64,000 nt of DNA from Streptomyces sp. NBC_01264 (GCF_026340675.1 NZ_JAPEOX010000001.1:620001-684000), one strand, 5' to 3'. Positions 36,972-45,937 are shown, numbered from the stretch's first letter. The notes: generated by a model not told the origin, from the letters alone. Numbers and translations are program-made.

Positions 36972-39900
36972 CTAGCCGCCGTTGATCAGGAACTGCGATC
37001 CGGGTTCGATCAGGATGTTGCCCTGGGCGGATCCGGTGATGGTCACGTTGGACAGGGTGGCGTTGCCGCGCGCTCCGCCCATGGCCAGGATTCCGGACCC
37101 GTTGTTGGACTTGCTGATGGTCACGTTCGTGATCTTGACGTCGGCCATGACCCCGCCGCCGGTCTTGAACTGGATCCCGTCGTAGGTGGAGTCGTGGATG
37201 TCGGTGTCGCGGATGACGACACCCGGGATGGGCAGGTTCGACGGGAACAGGGTGATCGCGCCGAACTCCTGGTCCTCGTTCCAGAACGCGCCGCCGGTGC
37301 GGAAGAGGCCGTTGCCCGCGATCAGCGTCTGCCCGGAGAAGGGCAGCGGGTCGTGGTCGGTGGCCAGCATGATGCCGGGGTAGTTCATGGTGTCGTAGAT
37401 CAGGTTGTTCTCGATGGTGTTGCCGTAACCGCCGTAGATGGCGATGCCGTTGGCGCGCCAGGGCAGCTGGATCGTGTTGTTGCGGAAGTGGTTGTCGTGA
37501 CCGATGTCGATGGACTGGTCCTTCACGTACTTGCTGGACCACACCGCGAGGGCGTCGTCACCGGTCGTGCGGAAGGAGGAGTTGAAGACGGTGGAGTTGC
37601 GGGTGCCGTTGGCGAAGTTGATGCCGTCGGCGTAGGTGTCGCGGATCCGCACGCCGTTGAACTCGATGCCGTCGCCGGGACCCCACAGGGCCGGGATGTT
37701 GTCGTAGTCGCGGCCGACCCAGACACCGACGTTGGCGTGCTCGATCCACACGTTGGTGATCTTCGTGTTCTTGCCGAAGCGCCCGTTCAGGCCCACGCCG
37801 CCCTCGGCGTTGCCGTCCCCGCCGCGGATCCGGCCCGATCCGAAGATGGCGATGTCGGAGATCTGCGTGTTGTCGTCGATCTCGAAGCCGAAGTTGCCCT
37901 CGTGCGGGTGGTTGATGCCGCCTGCGTTCTGCGGCTCGGTCAGGGTGTAGAGCTGGGAGTGCCACATGCCCGCGCCGCGGATGGAGACGTTGCTGATGCC
38001 CACCTGGTTGAACTGGCCCCGGTTCAGCGGGTCGTCGGTGAGGATCTTCTGCTCCTGGCGCCACTGGCCCTGCGGGATCCAGACGCAGGCGATCTGACCG
38101 TTCTGGTCTGCGGTCACGGCCTTCTGGATGGCGAGCGTGTCGTCGATGCCGTCGTTCGGGATCGCGCCGTAGTCGGTGATCGAGGTGCACTCGGCGGGCT
38201 TGGCCGCCGCCGGGGCCACCTGCTCCAGGTCGATCAGGTCGATGACGTAGTACGAGGCCGTGTCGCCCGCGTCGCGCTGGAGGCGGAAGGTGGTGCCGGG
38301 CGGGTAGCTCTGCGCGAGCAGGGCGTGCGACTCGTCGAAGAGCCTGCGGGCGTCCCCGCCGGGGGTGTTGGTCAGGCCCTCGGGGCTGTCGGTGCTGCCG
38401 TAGAGCCAGCTGTGCTTCGAGGAGAGGTTCAGCTTCTGGGCGAAGCTGCCGTTGACGTACAGGCTGATCGTGGCATCGGCGCCGCCGCCGTTCGCGGCGT
38501 CCGGGATCGAGTTGCGCACGACGATGGAGTTGGCCTGGTTGGTGGAGGTGAACTGCACGTACTGGCCGGCCGAGGAGAGGCGTACGGACTCGCGGCCCGA
38601 GGACTCGGTGGCGAAGTTGGTGTGCCCGAAGGTGCGCTTGGCGTCGCTCTGCAGCAGGGTGCCGGTGTAGCTGCCGGCCTCCGCCTCGTACTCGGTGTAC
38701 GGGAGCGCCGCCCCGCGGCCGACGACCACGGCGCGGGAGGTGCTGTTGTTGGTCTCGTTGGTCTCGGCGACGAGGCCGGTCCCGTCGGCCGTGGCGGTGA
38801 GGGTGGCTCCGCCGCTGACCGCCGTCCAGGTGCCGTTGATCGGCACGTTGACGGTCTCACCGGCGGCGATCGCCGGGGTGGGGCCGTTCAGGGTGGTGGC
38901 GCCTGCCACCAGCCGGGTGACGGTGCCCGCGCTCACCGCGCTGGTGCCCCGGTTGCGGACGGCCACGGTGAAGGAGACCGGGGCGCCCACGGCCGGGTTG
39001 GCCGGGTTGGTGGCGATGGAGAGGGCTTCCAGGTCGGGGCCCGGTGCCTGGCCGACCACGAGCTTCGCGGTGGCCGTGCGGCTGTTGTTGGTGTCGTTCT
39101 GCTCGGGGACGGTCCCGGCCGGGTCCACGACGGCGGAGACGGTGTAGCTGCCCATCGGGCGCTTGCCGACGGCGACCGGGACGGTGGCAGAGGCTCCGGC
39201 CGCGAGGGCTCCGACCGGGGCGCTGCCGGCGACCGCGCCTTCGAGGCTGACGTTGACGGTGGTGGCCGGGGAGGCGACCGTACCGGCGTTGCGGACGGTC
39301 GCGTTGACCGTGACGGCGTCGCTCTCGGAAGGACTGGCCGGGGACCAGGCGAGGTCCGTGACCGTCAGGTCCGGGTTCGGGGCGGCGGCGCCGATGACCT
39401 GGAACTCGGCGGCCTGTCCGCCGCCGGCCCCGGTGTTGCCGGAGAACTTCAGCTGGACGTCGGCGAGCCGGCCGGTGACGGGGACCGTCACGGTGTTCTG
39501 GTTGCCGCCCGGGCTGAACGCGTAGTCGGCGCGGGCCTTCAGCGTGGTGAACCCGCTCGCCGACTGCTCCCGGCCCAGGACCTCGAAGCTCTGGGTGCGG
39601 TTGCCCCAGGCGGGGTCGGGGTTGAGCTTGAGGACCACTCCGGTGACATCGGCGTTGGAGCCGAGCTTCACGGTCAGCGTGGACTGCTGACCGCCGGCCT
39701 CCCAGTAGCTGGTGACGCTGTCGTCGTTGGCGTTGGCCGCGACGAACGACTGGGTGGTCGAGGAGGCCTCGATGGGCTTGCCCTTGGCGAGGTTCACGCC
39801 GACGGGGGGCGTGCCCGGGTCCCCGGGATCGCCGGGGTCACCGCTGCCGTTGGCGGAGTACACCTCGAGCTCGGATATCTGCGCGGCCTGCCAGCCCGTG

Positions 39901-40364
39901 TTGGCGGTGACGCTGACCCGCACGTAGCGGACCGTCGCCGCGGTGAACCCGATGGTCACCGTGTTGGACTGGGCGGGGTTGAACACCCTCCCCGCCGAGG
40001 CGGACAGGGTGGTGAAGGTGTTCCCGTCGGCGCTGCCCTGCACGGTCAGCGTCTCGGTGCGCGTCTCCCAGCCGGCGGGCAGCTTCAGCACCACCTGGTC
40101 GATGGCGACGCTGCTGCCGAGGTCCACCTGCACCCACGTCGGGAAGGTGCTGCCGGGCCCCTCCCAGTACGAGCCCTGGTTGCCGTCGGTGACTCCGGCG
40201 GCCCCGTATCCGCCGAGGGATCCGCTCGCGCTGACCGACTTGCCCAGGGCGATGTTGGGTCCGCCGGCGGCGGCCGCGAAGGTGGCCGGCAGGAGTCCGA
40301 CCGACACCAGTCCCGCGACCACCGAGCCGGCCACCATCAGCCGGCCGCTTTGCTTCCATCTCAT
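36972..40364 (-). CDS. Large secreted multidomain glycoside hydrolase (parallel beta-helix, GH87-like)
   Basis: The 1130-residue protein has a signal peptide, two discoidin (F5/8 C-type) carbohydrate-binding domains (NIALGKSVSASGSLGG and VNLAKGKPIEASSTTQ starts), two CARDB Ig-like domains (each ending EQNDTNNS or ETNETNNS), a CBM-like unit (YTEYEAEAGSYTGTLLQSD) and a C-terminal right-handed beta-helix beginning ITDYGAIPNDGIDDTLAIQKA, like alpha-1,3-glucanase/mycodextranase enzymes. It should cut a polysaccharide outside the cell. The ATG at 40364 follows GAGGA. Family assignment within beta-helix enzymes is tentative. Confidence 0.82.
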   Translation of the reverse strand: MRWKQSGRLMVAGSVVAGLVSVGLLPATFAAAAGGPNIALGKSVSASGSLGGYGAAGVTDGNQGSYWEGPGSTFPTWVQVDLGSSVAIDQVVLKLPAGWETRTETLTVQGSADGNTFTTLSASAGRVFNPAQSNTVTIGFTAATVRYVRVSVTANTGWQAAQISELEVYSANGSGDPGDPGDPGTPPVGVNLAKGKPIEASSTTQSFVAANANDDSVTSYWEAGGQQSTLTVKLGSNADVTGVVLKLNPDPAWGNRTQSFEVLGREQSASGFTTLKARADYAFSPGGNQNTVTVPVTGRLADVQLKFSGNTGAGGGQAAEFQVIGAAAPNPDLTVTDLAWSPASPSESDAVTVNATVRNAGTVASPATTVNVSLEGAVAGSAPVGALAAGASATVPVAVGKRPMGSYTVSAVVDPAGTVPEQNDTNNSRTATAKLVVGQAPGPDLEALSIATNPANPAVGAPVSFTVAVRNRGTSAVSAGTVTRLVAGATTLNGPTPAIAAGETVNVPINGTWTAVSGGATLTATADGTGLVAETNETNNSTSRAVVVGRGAALPYTEYEAEAGSYTGTLLQSDAKRTFGHTNFATESSGRESVRLSSAGQYVQFTSTNQANSIVVRNSIPDAANGGGADATISLYVNGSFAQKLNLSSKHSWLYGSTDSPEGLTNTPGGDARRLFDESHALLAQSYPPGTTFRLQRDAGDTASYYVIDLIDLEQVAPAAAKPAECTSITDYGAIPNDGIDDTLAIQKAVTADQNGQIACVWIPQGQWRQEQKILTDDPLNRGQFNQVGISNVSIRGAGMWHSQLYTLTEPQNAGGINHPHEGNFGFEIDDNTQISDIAIFGSGRIRGGDGNAEGGVGLNGRFGKNTKITNVWIEHANVGVWVGRDYDNIPALWGPGDGIEFNGVRIRDTYADGINFANGTRNSTVFNSSFRTTGDDALAVWSSKYVKDQSIDIGHDNHFRNNTIQLPWRANGIAIYGGYGNTIENNLIYDTMNYPGIMLATDHDPLPFSGQTLIAGNGLFRTGGAFWNEDQEFGAITLFPSNLPIPGVVIRDTDIHDSTYDGIQFKTGGGVMADVKITNVTISKSNNGSGILAMGGARGNATLSNVTITGSAQGNILIEPGSQFLINGG

Positions 40365-40414
40365 GCTGTCCTCTGTTCCATGAGGGGACCCCGGCCCGAC
40401 GCAGCCGCGCCTGC

Positions 40415-40426
40415 CGCAAACTTGCG
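40415..40426. promoter_or_regulatory. Palindrome in the AT-rich promoter of the glycoside hydrolase
   Basis: CGCAAACTTGCG (arms CGCAA/TTGCG, 2-base centre) lies about 50 bases before the start codon. Upstream (40427-40515) is unusually AT-rich and holds TTGACA (minus strand, 40508-40513). LacI-type sugar repressors use similar CGCAA/TTGCG palindromes; repression relieved by a sugar is plausible. Inference. Confidence 0.4.
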
Positions 40427-40597
40427 TAGCGTTATTAATTTTTTGAGTGATCTGATCGCAGTTATGCGGCCATGGCGCCACAGGTTTCTAGCAGATGACG
40501 ACTTTGTCAACGCTTTGCGCACAGAGGGGAGTTCGGAGGGCTGCTGGGAGGGGGGATCGGAGGGGGCTTCGGAGGGGGCTTCGGAGCGGGCTTCGGA

Positions 40598-41203
40598 TCA
40601 CACCCCGGGCCAGCCCCGCTCCAGGTGGTCGAAGGCGGTGTCCAGCGCGCGCCGCGGGTCCGGCCGCATGCCCGCCAGGTCGGGAATCTCCAGCACGTAG
40701 CGGGCCAGGATCCGCAGCGAATCGTCCCCGGCCGGGCGTCCGCACTCCTCGGCGATGACCTGGGCCAGGGCCTCCTCGCAGCCCGTCCACATCCGGCGGG
40801 CGTAGGCGCGCAGGGCGGGCGTGACGACGACGAGCCGCGTCTTGCTCAGGAGCTGCGGCGGCGGGTTCGGGTCGAAGGGGCCGCGGCCGGCGAAGAACGC
40901 GCGCAGGGCCGCCAGGACCGACACCCCGTCGGCCCGGCCGCGTACCGCCAGGGCCAGGGACTCCTCCCGCTCGGCGCCGTCCTCCAGGATCAGCGCCTCC
41001 TTCCCGCCGGGGAAGTGTGCGAACAAGGTCGTCAGTGCCGTGTCGGCGGCCTCGGCGACCTCGGCGACCTTGACCTGGTCGAAGCCCTTCTCCAGGAAGA
41101 GCCGCAGCGCGGCGTCGGCGAGCGCCTGCCGGGTTGCGGCCTTTTTGCGTTCGCGTCGCCCGGGGCCGTCCGGTTCTGCCTCTGTCTTGTCGATGCGCGT
41201 CAT
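40598..41203 (-). CDS. TetR-family regulator
   Basis: The 201-residue protein has an N-terminal helix-turn-helix domain (TRQALADAALRLFLEKGFDQ, VAEVAEAADTALTTLFAHFP) and a C-terminal ligand domain. It is divergent from an FAD monooxygenase, and a 12-bp-arm palindrome lies 29 bases upstream of its start, so it probably represses both genes until an inducer binds. I chose the ATG at 41203; an upstream ATG at 41233 would place the start inside the palindrome. Confidence 0.9.
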   Translation of the reverse strand: MTRIDKTEAEPDGPGRRERKKAATRQALADAALRLFLEKGFDQVKVAEVAEAADTALTTLFAHFPGGKEALILEDGAEREESLALAVRGRADGVSVLAALRAFFAGRGPFDPNPPPQLLSKTRLVVVTPALRAYARRMWTGCEEALAQVIAEECGRPAGDDSLRILARYVLEIPDLAGMRPDPRRALDTAFDHLERGWPGV

Positions 41204-41231
41204 GGGACCAGCATAGAGCCGCTCCCTAGTC

Positions 41232-41264
41232 ACTATGAAAGTGTATCGATTGCACTTTCATAGT
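41232..41264. promoter_or_regulatory. Perfect palindromic operator
   Basis: ACTATGAAAGTG (41232-41243) and its exact complement (41253-41264) flank a 9-base spacer. The site is AT-rich within GC-rich DNA and sits in the divergent region between the TetR gene and the monooxygenase leader, so it is the likely TetR operator covering both promoters. Confidence 0.8.
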
Positions 41265-41331
41265 CATTGTGTTCTTCTGGGGAGGAAGCCGCCGCGGCTC
41301 ACCCCCCCTCCCTCCCGATCCAGGAGCAGCC

Positions 41332-41424
41332 ATGTCCTCCGTAGCTGAAATCCGGCCCCCACAGCTCCCCCGGCGGCTGCTGCCGCGCGCCGCGCAGGCC
41401 GAGCCCGCCGGCCACGGCGCCTGA
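41332..41424 (+). CDS. Possible 30-residue leader peptide
   Basis: An ATG with a good ribosome site (CAGGAG, 5-base gap) opens a 31-codon frame: MSSVAEIRPPQLPRR then LLPRAAQAEPAGHGA. It lies between the TetR operator and the monooxygenase start, 75 bases before it. It has no recognised domain. It may be a short regulatory leader or a chance frame. The sequence after it holds a direct repeat of CCCGCACGCCGCCACC. Confidence 0.35.
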   Translation: MSSVAEIRPPQLPRRLLPRAAQAEPAGHGA

Positions 41425-41499
41425 CCCGCACGCCGCCACCGCCCGCACGCCGCCACCAACCACACTCCCCCGCACTCGAGCTCACCCGAGGAGACCACC

Positions 41500-42630
41500 A
41501 TGACCACTCACCACCCCATCGCGATCATCGGCGCCGGACTCGGCGGCCTCACCCTGGCCCGCGTCCTGCACCTGCACGGGATCGAGGCGGCCGTCTTCGA
41601 CCTCGACGCCTCGCGCACCGCCCGCGACCAGGGCGGCATGCTCGATCTGCACGAGGAATCCGGCCAGGCCGCCCTGCGCGCGGCCGGACTCCACGAGGAC
41701 TTCCGCGCGCTCGTCCTCCCCGGCGGCCAGGCCATGCGGATCCTCGACAGCCGCGCGGCCGTCCACGTCGAACACGCCGACGAGCAGGACGGCGAGGACC
41801 ACGGCCGTCCCGAGGTGCACCGCGCCGCACTGCGCGACCTGCTGCTGGACTCGCTGCCCGCCGGGGCCGTCCGCTGGGGCGCCAAGGCCACCGGGGTACG
41901 GGCCCTCGGTGACGGCGTCCACGAGGTGGTACTGGCCGACGGGTCCACCTTCACCACGGACCTGCTCGTCGGCGCGGACGGCGCGTGGTCGAAGGTCCGC
42001 CCGCTGGTCTCGTCCGCGCTCCTCCGGTACTGCGGCCTGTCCTTCGCCGAGGCGCACCTGTACGACGCCGACGTCCGCCATCCCGCGAGCGCCGCCCTGG
42101 TCGGCGGCGGGATGATGTTCGCGCTCGGCGAGGGCCGGGGACTGCTCGCCCACCGGGAGCCGGGCGGCGCCCTGCACGTCTACGCGGCCCTGCGGACCGC
42201 CGAGGACTGGGCCGTGGGGTCCGCCCCGGCGAAGGAGGCCGTGCTGGAACGGTTCGCCGGGTGGGACCCGCGACTGCGGGCGCTCGTCGCCGACAGCGAC
42301 GCCCCTCTCGTGGGCCGGCCGATCCACGCGCTGCCCGTCGGCCACCGCTGGGCCCGCACCCCCGGCGTGACCCTGATCGGCGACGCCGCGCACCTGATGT
42401 CCCCCTTCGCCGGGGAGGGCGCCAACCTGGCCATGCTCGACGGCGCCGAGCTCGCCGCGGCCCTCCTGGCCCGCCCCGGTGACCGTGAGGGCGCCCTCGC
42501 CGCCTACGAGGAGGCGCTGTTCCCGCGCTCGGCGGCCGCGGCCGCCGAGTCCGCGGACAATCTCGAGCTGTGCTTCGGGGCCGACGCCCCCCTGGGCCTC
42601 GTGGAGCGGATGGCCTCCTACGCGGGCTGA
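41500..42630 (+). CDS. FAD-dependent monooxygenase (TetX-like)
   Basis: The 376-residue flavoprotein has an FAD-binding start (PIAIIGAGLGGLTLARVLHL), the DG motif (LLVGADGAWSKVRPLV) and a GD motif (GVTLIGDAAHLMSPFAGEG). It resembles the small single-component hydroxylases of the TetX class that inactivate or tailor aromatic compounds using NADPH and O2. GAGGAG precedes the ATG. It is probably induced through the divergent TetR regulator; the inducer is likely its substrate. Confidence 0.9.
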   Translation: MTTHHPIAIIGAGLGGLTLARVLHLHGIEAAVFDLDASRTARDQGGMLDLHEESGQAALRAAGLHEDFRALVLPGGQAMRILDSRAAVHVEHADEQDGEDHGRPEVHRAALRDLLLDSLPAGAVRWGAKATGVRALGDGVHEVVLADGSTFTTDLLVGADGAWSKVRPLVSSALLRYCGLSFAEAHLYDADVRHPASAALVGGGMMFALGEGRGLLAHREPGGALHVYAALRTAEDWAVGSAPAKEAVLERFAGWDPRLRALVADSDAPLVGRPIHALPVGHRWARTPGVTLIGDAAHLMSPFAGEGANLAMLDGAELAAALLARPGDREGALAAYEEALFPRSAAAAAESADNLELCFGADAPLGLVERMASYAG

Positions 42631-43222
42631 GCCCGGCCCGCCGTCCGGGGACCCGGGCGAGGCGGACCACCGCCGCGCACCCGAAGCTCCGTAGCACGAT
42701 GTCGCGCTCCCCCGTCATCAACACGGCGTCGTACGGGCCCAGTTCGGTGGGGACGCCGTCGACCTCGGCCGTCCCCTCCAGGGCGACGACCAGCAGGCTC
42801 TCGCCGGGCCGGACGGCGAGCGCGAGGTCGCCCCGTACGACGGCGGTGTCGGCGCTCACCGCGCCCCGGCGGTACATCACGTTGAAGTTCACCACCGGCC
42901 CGGCCAGCAGGCGGCAGTCCGTCGGTTCGTCCCCGGGGAACCGCTGGGGCTCGTACCGCCGGTCCACGAGGCGTCGTACGCCGCCGATCGCGAGGTCCAT
43001 GCCGGCCCCCTCCGCGAGGGTGAGCGTGCGGTCGACGCCGGGGAAGACGGAGAAGGCCCCGTCGGCGGCGACCTCGGCGAGGCTGACCCGCCAGTCGAAA
43101 TCGTCCGTCCCGGAGCCCTCGGGTCCGGCGGCGATCTCGCGGGTCACGCCCCCGCCGTTCTTCCACCGGGCGGCCGGACGATCGGCCGCCCGCAGGATCC
43201 GGATCGCTTCTTCGCTGGTCAT
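41951..43222 (-). CDS. HutD/Ves-family protein with run-on 3' end
   Basis: Residues 1-190 match HutD-like cupin proteins (ILRAADRPAARWKNGGGVTR, FDWRVSLAEVAADGAFSVFP, DRTLTLAEGAGMDLAI, GPYDAVLMTGERDIVLRS). Relatives end near residue 190, but here the first in-frame stop is at 41951, giving 423 codons. The extra 230 residues are Arg/Pro-rich and antisense to the monooxygenase, so probably not real protein sequence; a nearby frameshift could place a TAG close to 42620. HutD function is unclear, linked to histidine use. The true 3' end is doubtful. Confidence 0.6.
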   Translation of the reverse strand: MTSEEAIRILRAADRPAARWKNGGGVTREIAAGPEGSGTDDFDWRVSLAEVAADGAFSVFPGVDRTLTLAEGAGMDLAIGGVRRLVDRRYEPQRFPGDEPTDCRLLAGPVVNFNVMYRRGAVSADTAVVRGDLALAVRPGESLLVVALEGTAEVDGVPTELGPYDAVLMTGERDIVLRSFGCAAVVRLARVPGRRAGLSPRRRPSAPRGPGGRRPRSTARDCPRTRRPRPPSAGTAPPRRRRGRPHGHRGGPGGPRRARRRRAWPGWRPPRRRGTSGARRRRSGSRRGCGPSGGRRAARGSAGPREGRRCRRRAPAVAGPTRRTVPARPPSPGRTPRPSPRRSAGPRRRAGRRPAPGGRAVPGPRRARTSSRRRPGRRSRDGGRRRRTGAPRRRTGRSTGGARTRPAGGPSTTRRPRRRAGPW

Positions 43223-43421
43223 GACACCCTTCCGGGCCCGGGGAGATCCTTTCCGCGCCCGGTCGAGCCTATCCAGCCGACGGCCGGCCGGGGTGTTCGG
43301 CCCACGGTGAGGTCGTCGCCGTGGAACGGGTAGAGCCGCCCCCGGGCCCTGCCGCGTGTGCGGCGGGACCCGGGGGCGGCTCGGTGGTGGCGCGACGCGA
43401 CGCCGCTCCGGTGCGGACCGG

Positions 43422-44975
43422 TCAGGCGCCGGCCTTCGCGGTGGTCACCGCGACGGCGGCCGGCTCGGATTCCACGGACGCGGACCCGGCGGGCTCGGAC
43501 CCGGCCGAGGCTGCCACCGGAGCGGCGACGGCTGTCCGCGGGCCGTGTGCCCCGCGCAGGCCGATCCCGCTGATCACCGCGACCAGGCCGAAGGCCACGG
43601 CGCCGATGGCGAAGGTGAGGGTGAAGCCGGATTCGGCCGGCAGCGCGGGAACACCCGCCGGGAGGTGTTCGATCGTCTTCGAGGCCAGGATGGTGGTCAC
43701 GATGGCACTGCCGATCGCGCTGCCCGTGGAGCGGGAGATCGAGTTGATGCCGTTGGCGATGCCGCTCTGGTGGTGCGGGACGCTCGACATGATCACGGCG
43801 GGCATGGCCGCGTAGCCGAAGCTGACGGCCGCGCCGACGATGAGGCCGGCACCGATCACCGAGGCGGTGTGGCCGTGGTCCAGGGCCAGCCAGCCGAAGC
43901 CGGCGGCGCCGAGGGCCGCTGCCACGGCCAGTGCGGCGCGCGGCCCGCGGTGGCGGACCAGCTGTCCGCCGATCGGCGAGGCGAGCAGCGAGACGATCGC
44001 GCCGGGCAGCAGGAACTCCACGGAGGCGCGCAGGATGGAGGCGTCGAACCCGTAGCCGGTCAGGGCCTTGGGCATCTGGACGAGGTAGGAGACGCCCAGG
44101 AAGTTCGCGAACATGCCGAAGCCGACGAGGATGCCGGCCAGGTTGGCCATCAGGACCGGACGGTGGACGAACATCTTCATGTCGACCAGCGGCTCGCGGA
44201 CCTTGAGCTCGGTGAACACCCAGACGGCGGTCATGACGACGGCGCCGGCGAAGCTGCCCAGCGTACGGCCGGAGGCCCAGCCCCACTCGTGGCCCTGGGA
44301 GATCGGCAGCAGGAGGAGCAGCAGGGCGATGCCCAGGGTGAGCGCGCCGAGGAAGTCCGTACGTCCGCCGGTCTTGTGCTTGGTCGCCGGGACCAGGAAC
44401 ACGACGGCGAGCAGGGCGATCACGGCGAAGCCCGTGGCCATCCAGAAGGCGTTGCGGTAGTCGGCGTCGCTGCCGGAGGTCAGCAGGCCGGTGGCGACGA
44501 GCGCGAGGCCGCTGCCGAACGCGAGGGTGCCGCTGACCAGGGCCATCGCTCCGGGGAGCTTCTGCGGGCGGACCTCCTCGCGCAGCACGGAGAGCGCCAG
44601 CGGGAAGATCGCGGTGGCGGCGCCCTGGAGGACGCGGCCGAGCAGGAGCAGGGGGAGCGAGGACGCCAGCGCCGCGATGACGGAGCCCGCGACCATGACA
44701 CCGAGTACGGCCACCAGCGTCGGCTTCTTGCCGTGCTGGTCACCGAAGCGGCCGAGCAGCGGGGTGAAGACGGCGGCGGACAGCAGAGTGGCGGTGGTCA
44801 CCCAGCTGACGTTGGCGGTGGTGGTGCCGAGATCGCTGCGGATCAGTCCGAGGATCGGGACCGGCAGCGTCTGCATCATCGACACGACCATGGCGGCCAG
44901 GCTCAGCGCGAAGACGATGACCGTCTCGTTCCGGTGGCCGCCGGCCCGGGTGGTGGCAGTGGGGGTGGGGCTCAT
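43422..44975 (-). CDS. MFS drug exporter, DHA2 (14-TM) type
   Basis: The 517-residue membrane protein has about 14 helices, loop 2-3 signature LGRFGDQHGKKPTLV and a motif-C-like segment LLLGRVLQGAATAIFPLALS. It starts MSPTPTATTRAGG at 44975 and ends in an Ala/Glu/Ser-rich tail. It is divergent from a MarR gene, a common exporter/repressor layout, so it probably pumps out a toxic compound recognised by that regulator. Confidence 0.92.
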   Translation of the reverse strand: MSPTPTATTRAGGHRNETVIVFALSLAAMVVSMMQTLPVPILGLIRSDLGTTTANVSWVTTATLLSAAVFTPLLGRFGDQHGKKPTLVAVLGVMVAGSVIAALASSLPLLLLGRVLQGAATAIFPLALSVLREEVRPQKLPGAMALVSGTLAFGSGLALVATGLLTSGSDADYRNAFWMATGFAVIALLAVVFLVPATKHKTGGRTDFLGALTLGIALLLLLLPISQGHEWGWASGRTLGSFAGAVVMTAVWVFTELKVREPLVDMKMFVHRPVLMANLAGILVGFGMFANFLGVSYLVQMPKALTGYGFDASILRASVEFLLPGAIVSLLASPIGGQLVRHRGPRAALAVAAALGAAGFGWLALDHGHTASVIGAGLIVGAAVSFGYAAMPAVIMSSVPHHQSGIANGINSISRSTGSAIGSAIVTTILASKTIEHLPAGVPALPAESGFTLTFAIGAVAFGLVAVISGIGLRGAHGPRTAVAAPVAASAGSEPAGSASVESEPAAVAVTTAKAGA

Positions 44976-45119
44976 GACAGGGAAGACCTTCTCAGTGCTT
45001 CAGATCGCAGATGTTTGACGTCATCAAGTACTTCGACTCCAGCAGACGGTAGACCTCAATAGTTAAGGTGGTCAAGTAAAAGGTTGATAATGTGAAGCAC
45101 CTTGAGTACGCTCCGAGGC
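44976..45119. promoter_or_regulatory. Divergent exporter/MarR control region
   Basis: This AT-rich stretch holds two short inverted repeats: TTGACGTCATCAA at 45015-45027 (TTGA/TCAA arms) and TCAAGTAAAAGGTTGA at about 45072-45087 (TCAA/TTGA arms), plus AAGGTG with CACCTT at about 45065 and 45098. They are candidate MarR operators covering both promoters. Confidence 0.45.
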
Positions 45120-45563
45120 ATGAGCGCCACCACCCCCCACGCCGTCCCGACCAAGCTGGAGCTCCTGGAGCTGCTCGCCGCGATCGGCACCGCCCAGTGG
45201 CGCGATTTCGCGGGGGCCGCCGCCCACCACGGCCTCACGTCCACGCAGGCGAAGGTCCTCGCACAGCTGAACGGCCCGCTCCCGATGCGCGGCCTCGCCA
45301 CCCTGCTGGTGTGCGACGCCTCGAACGTGACCGGGATCGTGGACCGGCTGGAAGCCCGCGAGCTGGTGCGCCGCGAGCCCGATCCCGCGGACCGGCGGGT
45401 CAAGAACGTCGTGGCCACGGACGCGGGCCGCGAGGTGATCCGCCGGGTGCGCGAGGAGATGCAGGCCACGCACGGCGCCCTCGACGTCCTGGACGACACC
45501 GAGCGCGCGACGCTCCACGCCCTGCTGGAGCGGCTGCGCCCGACCCTGGAGAAGGACGCCTGA
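45120..45563 (+). CDS. MarR-family regulator
   Basis: The 147-residue protein has a winged HTH: LTSTQAKVLAQLNGPLPMRG, LATLLVCDASNVTGIVDRLE (recognition helix) and the wing VRREPDPADRRVKNVVATDAG as VRREPDPADRRVKNVV and ATDAG. MarR proteins usually repress a neighbouring exporter until a phenolic or drug ligand binds; here the target is the divergent DHA2 gene. I use the ATG at 45120; a TTG at 45102 in the same frame is possible. Confidence 0.9.
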   Translation: MSATTPHAVPTKLELLELLAAIGTAQWRDFAGAAAHHGLTSTQAKVLAQLNGPLPMRGLATLLVCDASNVTGIVDRLEARELVRREPDPADRRVKNVVATDAGREVIRRVREEMQATHGALDVLDDTERATLHALLERLRPTLEKDA

Positions 45564-45656
45564 GACCGGTCCGGAGCCGCCTCTCGCGAACGCGTTGGCC
45601 AGGGGAAACACCACCTGACAGACTGCAACCGGCTTCAGAACATTCCAGGAGGACGC

Positions 45657-45848
45657 ATGTCAGAAGAATCAGACACCCCGCAGAACGAATCGCCGGCCGA
45701 GGAGGCCAAGCGCAAGTTCAAGGAGGCCCTGGAGCGGAACGCCGCCAATGCCCAGTCGCAGCAGGCGCACCAGAGCCGGGCGAAGATCCAGGGCGCCGGC
45801 GGAAACCCCGGGGGCAAGAACAAGAAGGTCCGCCGCAAGACCGGCTGA
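45657..45848 (+). CDS. Small basic protein, DUF5302-like
   Basis: The 63-residue protein is acidic at the start (MSEESDTPQNESPAEEA) and basic at the end (GGKNKKVRRKTG) with a helical middle (KRKFKEALERNAANAQSQQ). From memory it resembles Streptomyces DUF5302 proteins; function unknown. AGGAGG lies four bases before the ATG. A very strong hairpin follows. Confidence 0.75.
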   Translation: MSEESDTPQNESPAEEAKRKFKEALERNAANAQSQQAHQSRAKIQGAGGNPGGKNKKVRRKTG

Positions 45849-45882
45849 CCGACGCGGCGTCGCGCTGTCGCGCCGCCGCCCT

Positions 45883-45937
45883 GCCGACGCCGACGGGATC
45901 CGGGACCGCACACGGTCCGGATCCCGTCGGCGTCGGC
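45883..45937 (+). terminator. Exceptionally long hairpin
   Basis: A 21-bp perfect stem (GCCGACGCCGACGGGATCCGG and complement, given here as arms at 45883-45903 and 45917-45937) continues for four more pairs after a one-base bulge, with a 5-base loop. It follows the DUF5302-like gene and precedes the rodlin promoter region. Confidence 0.8.
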
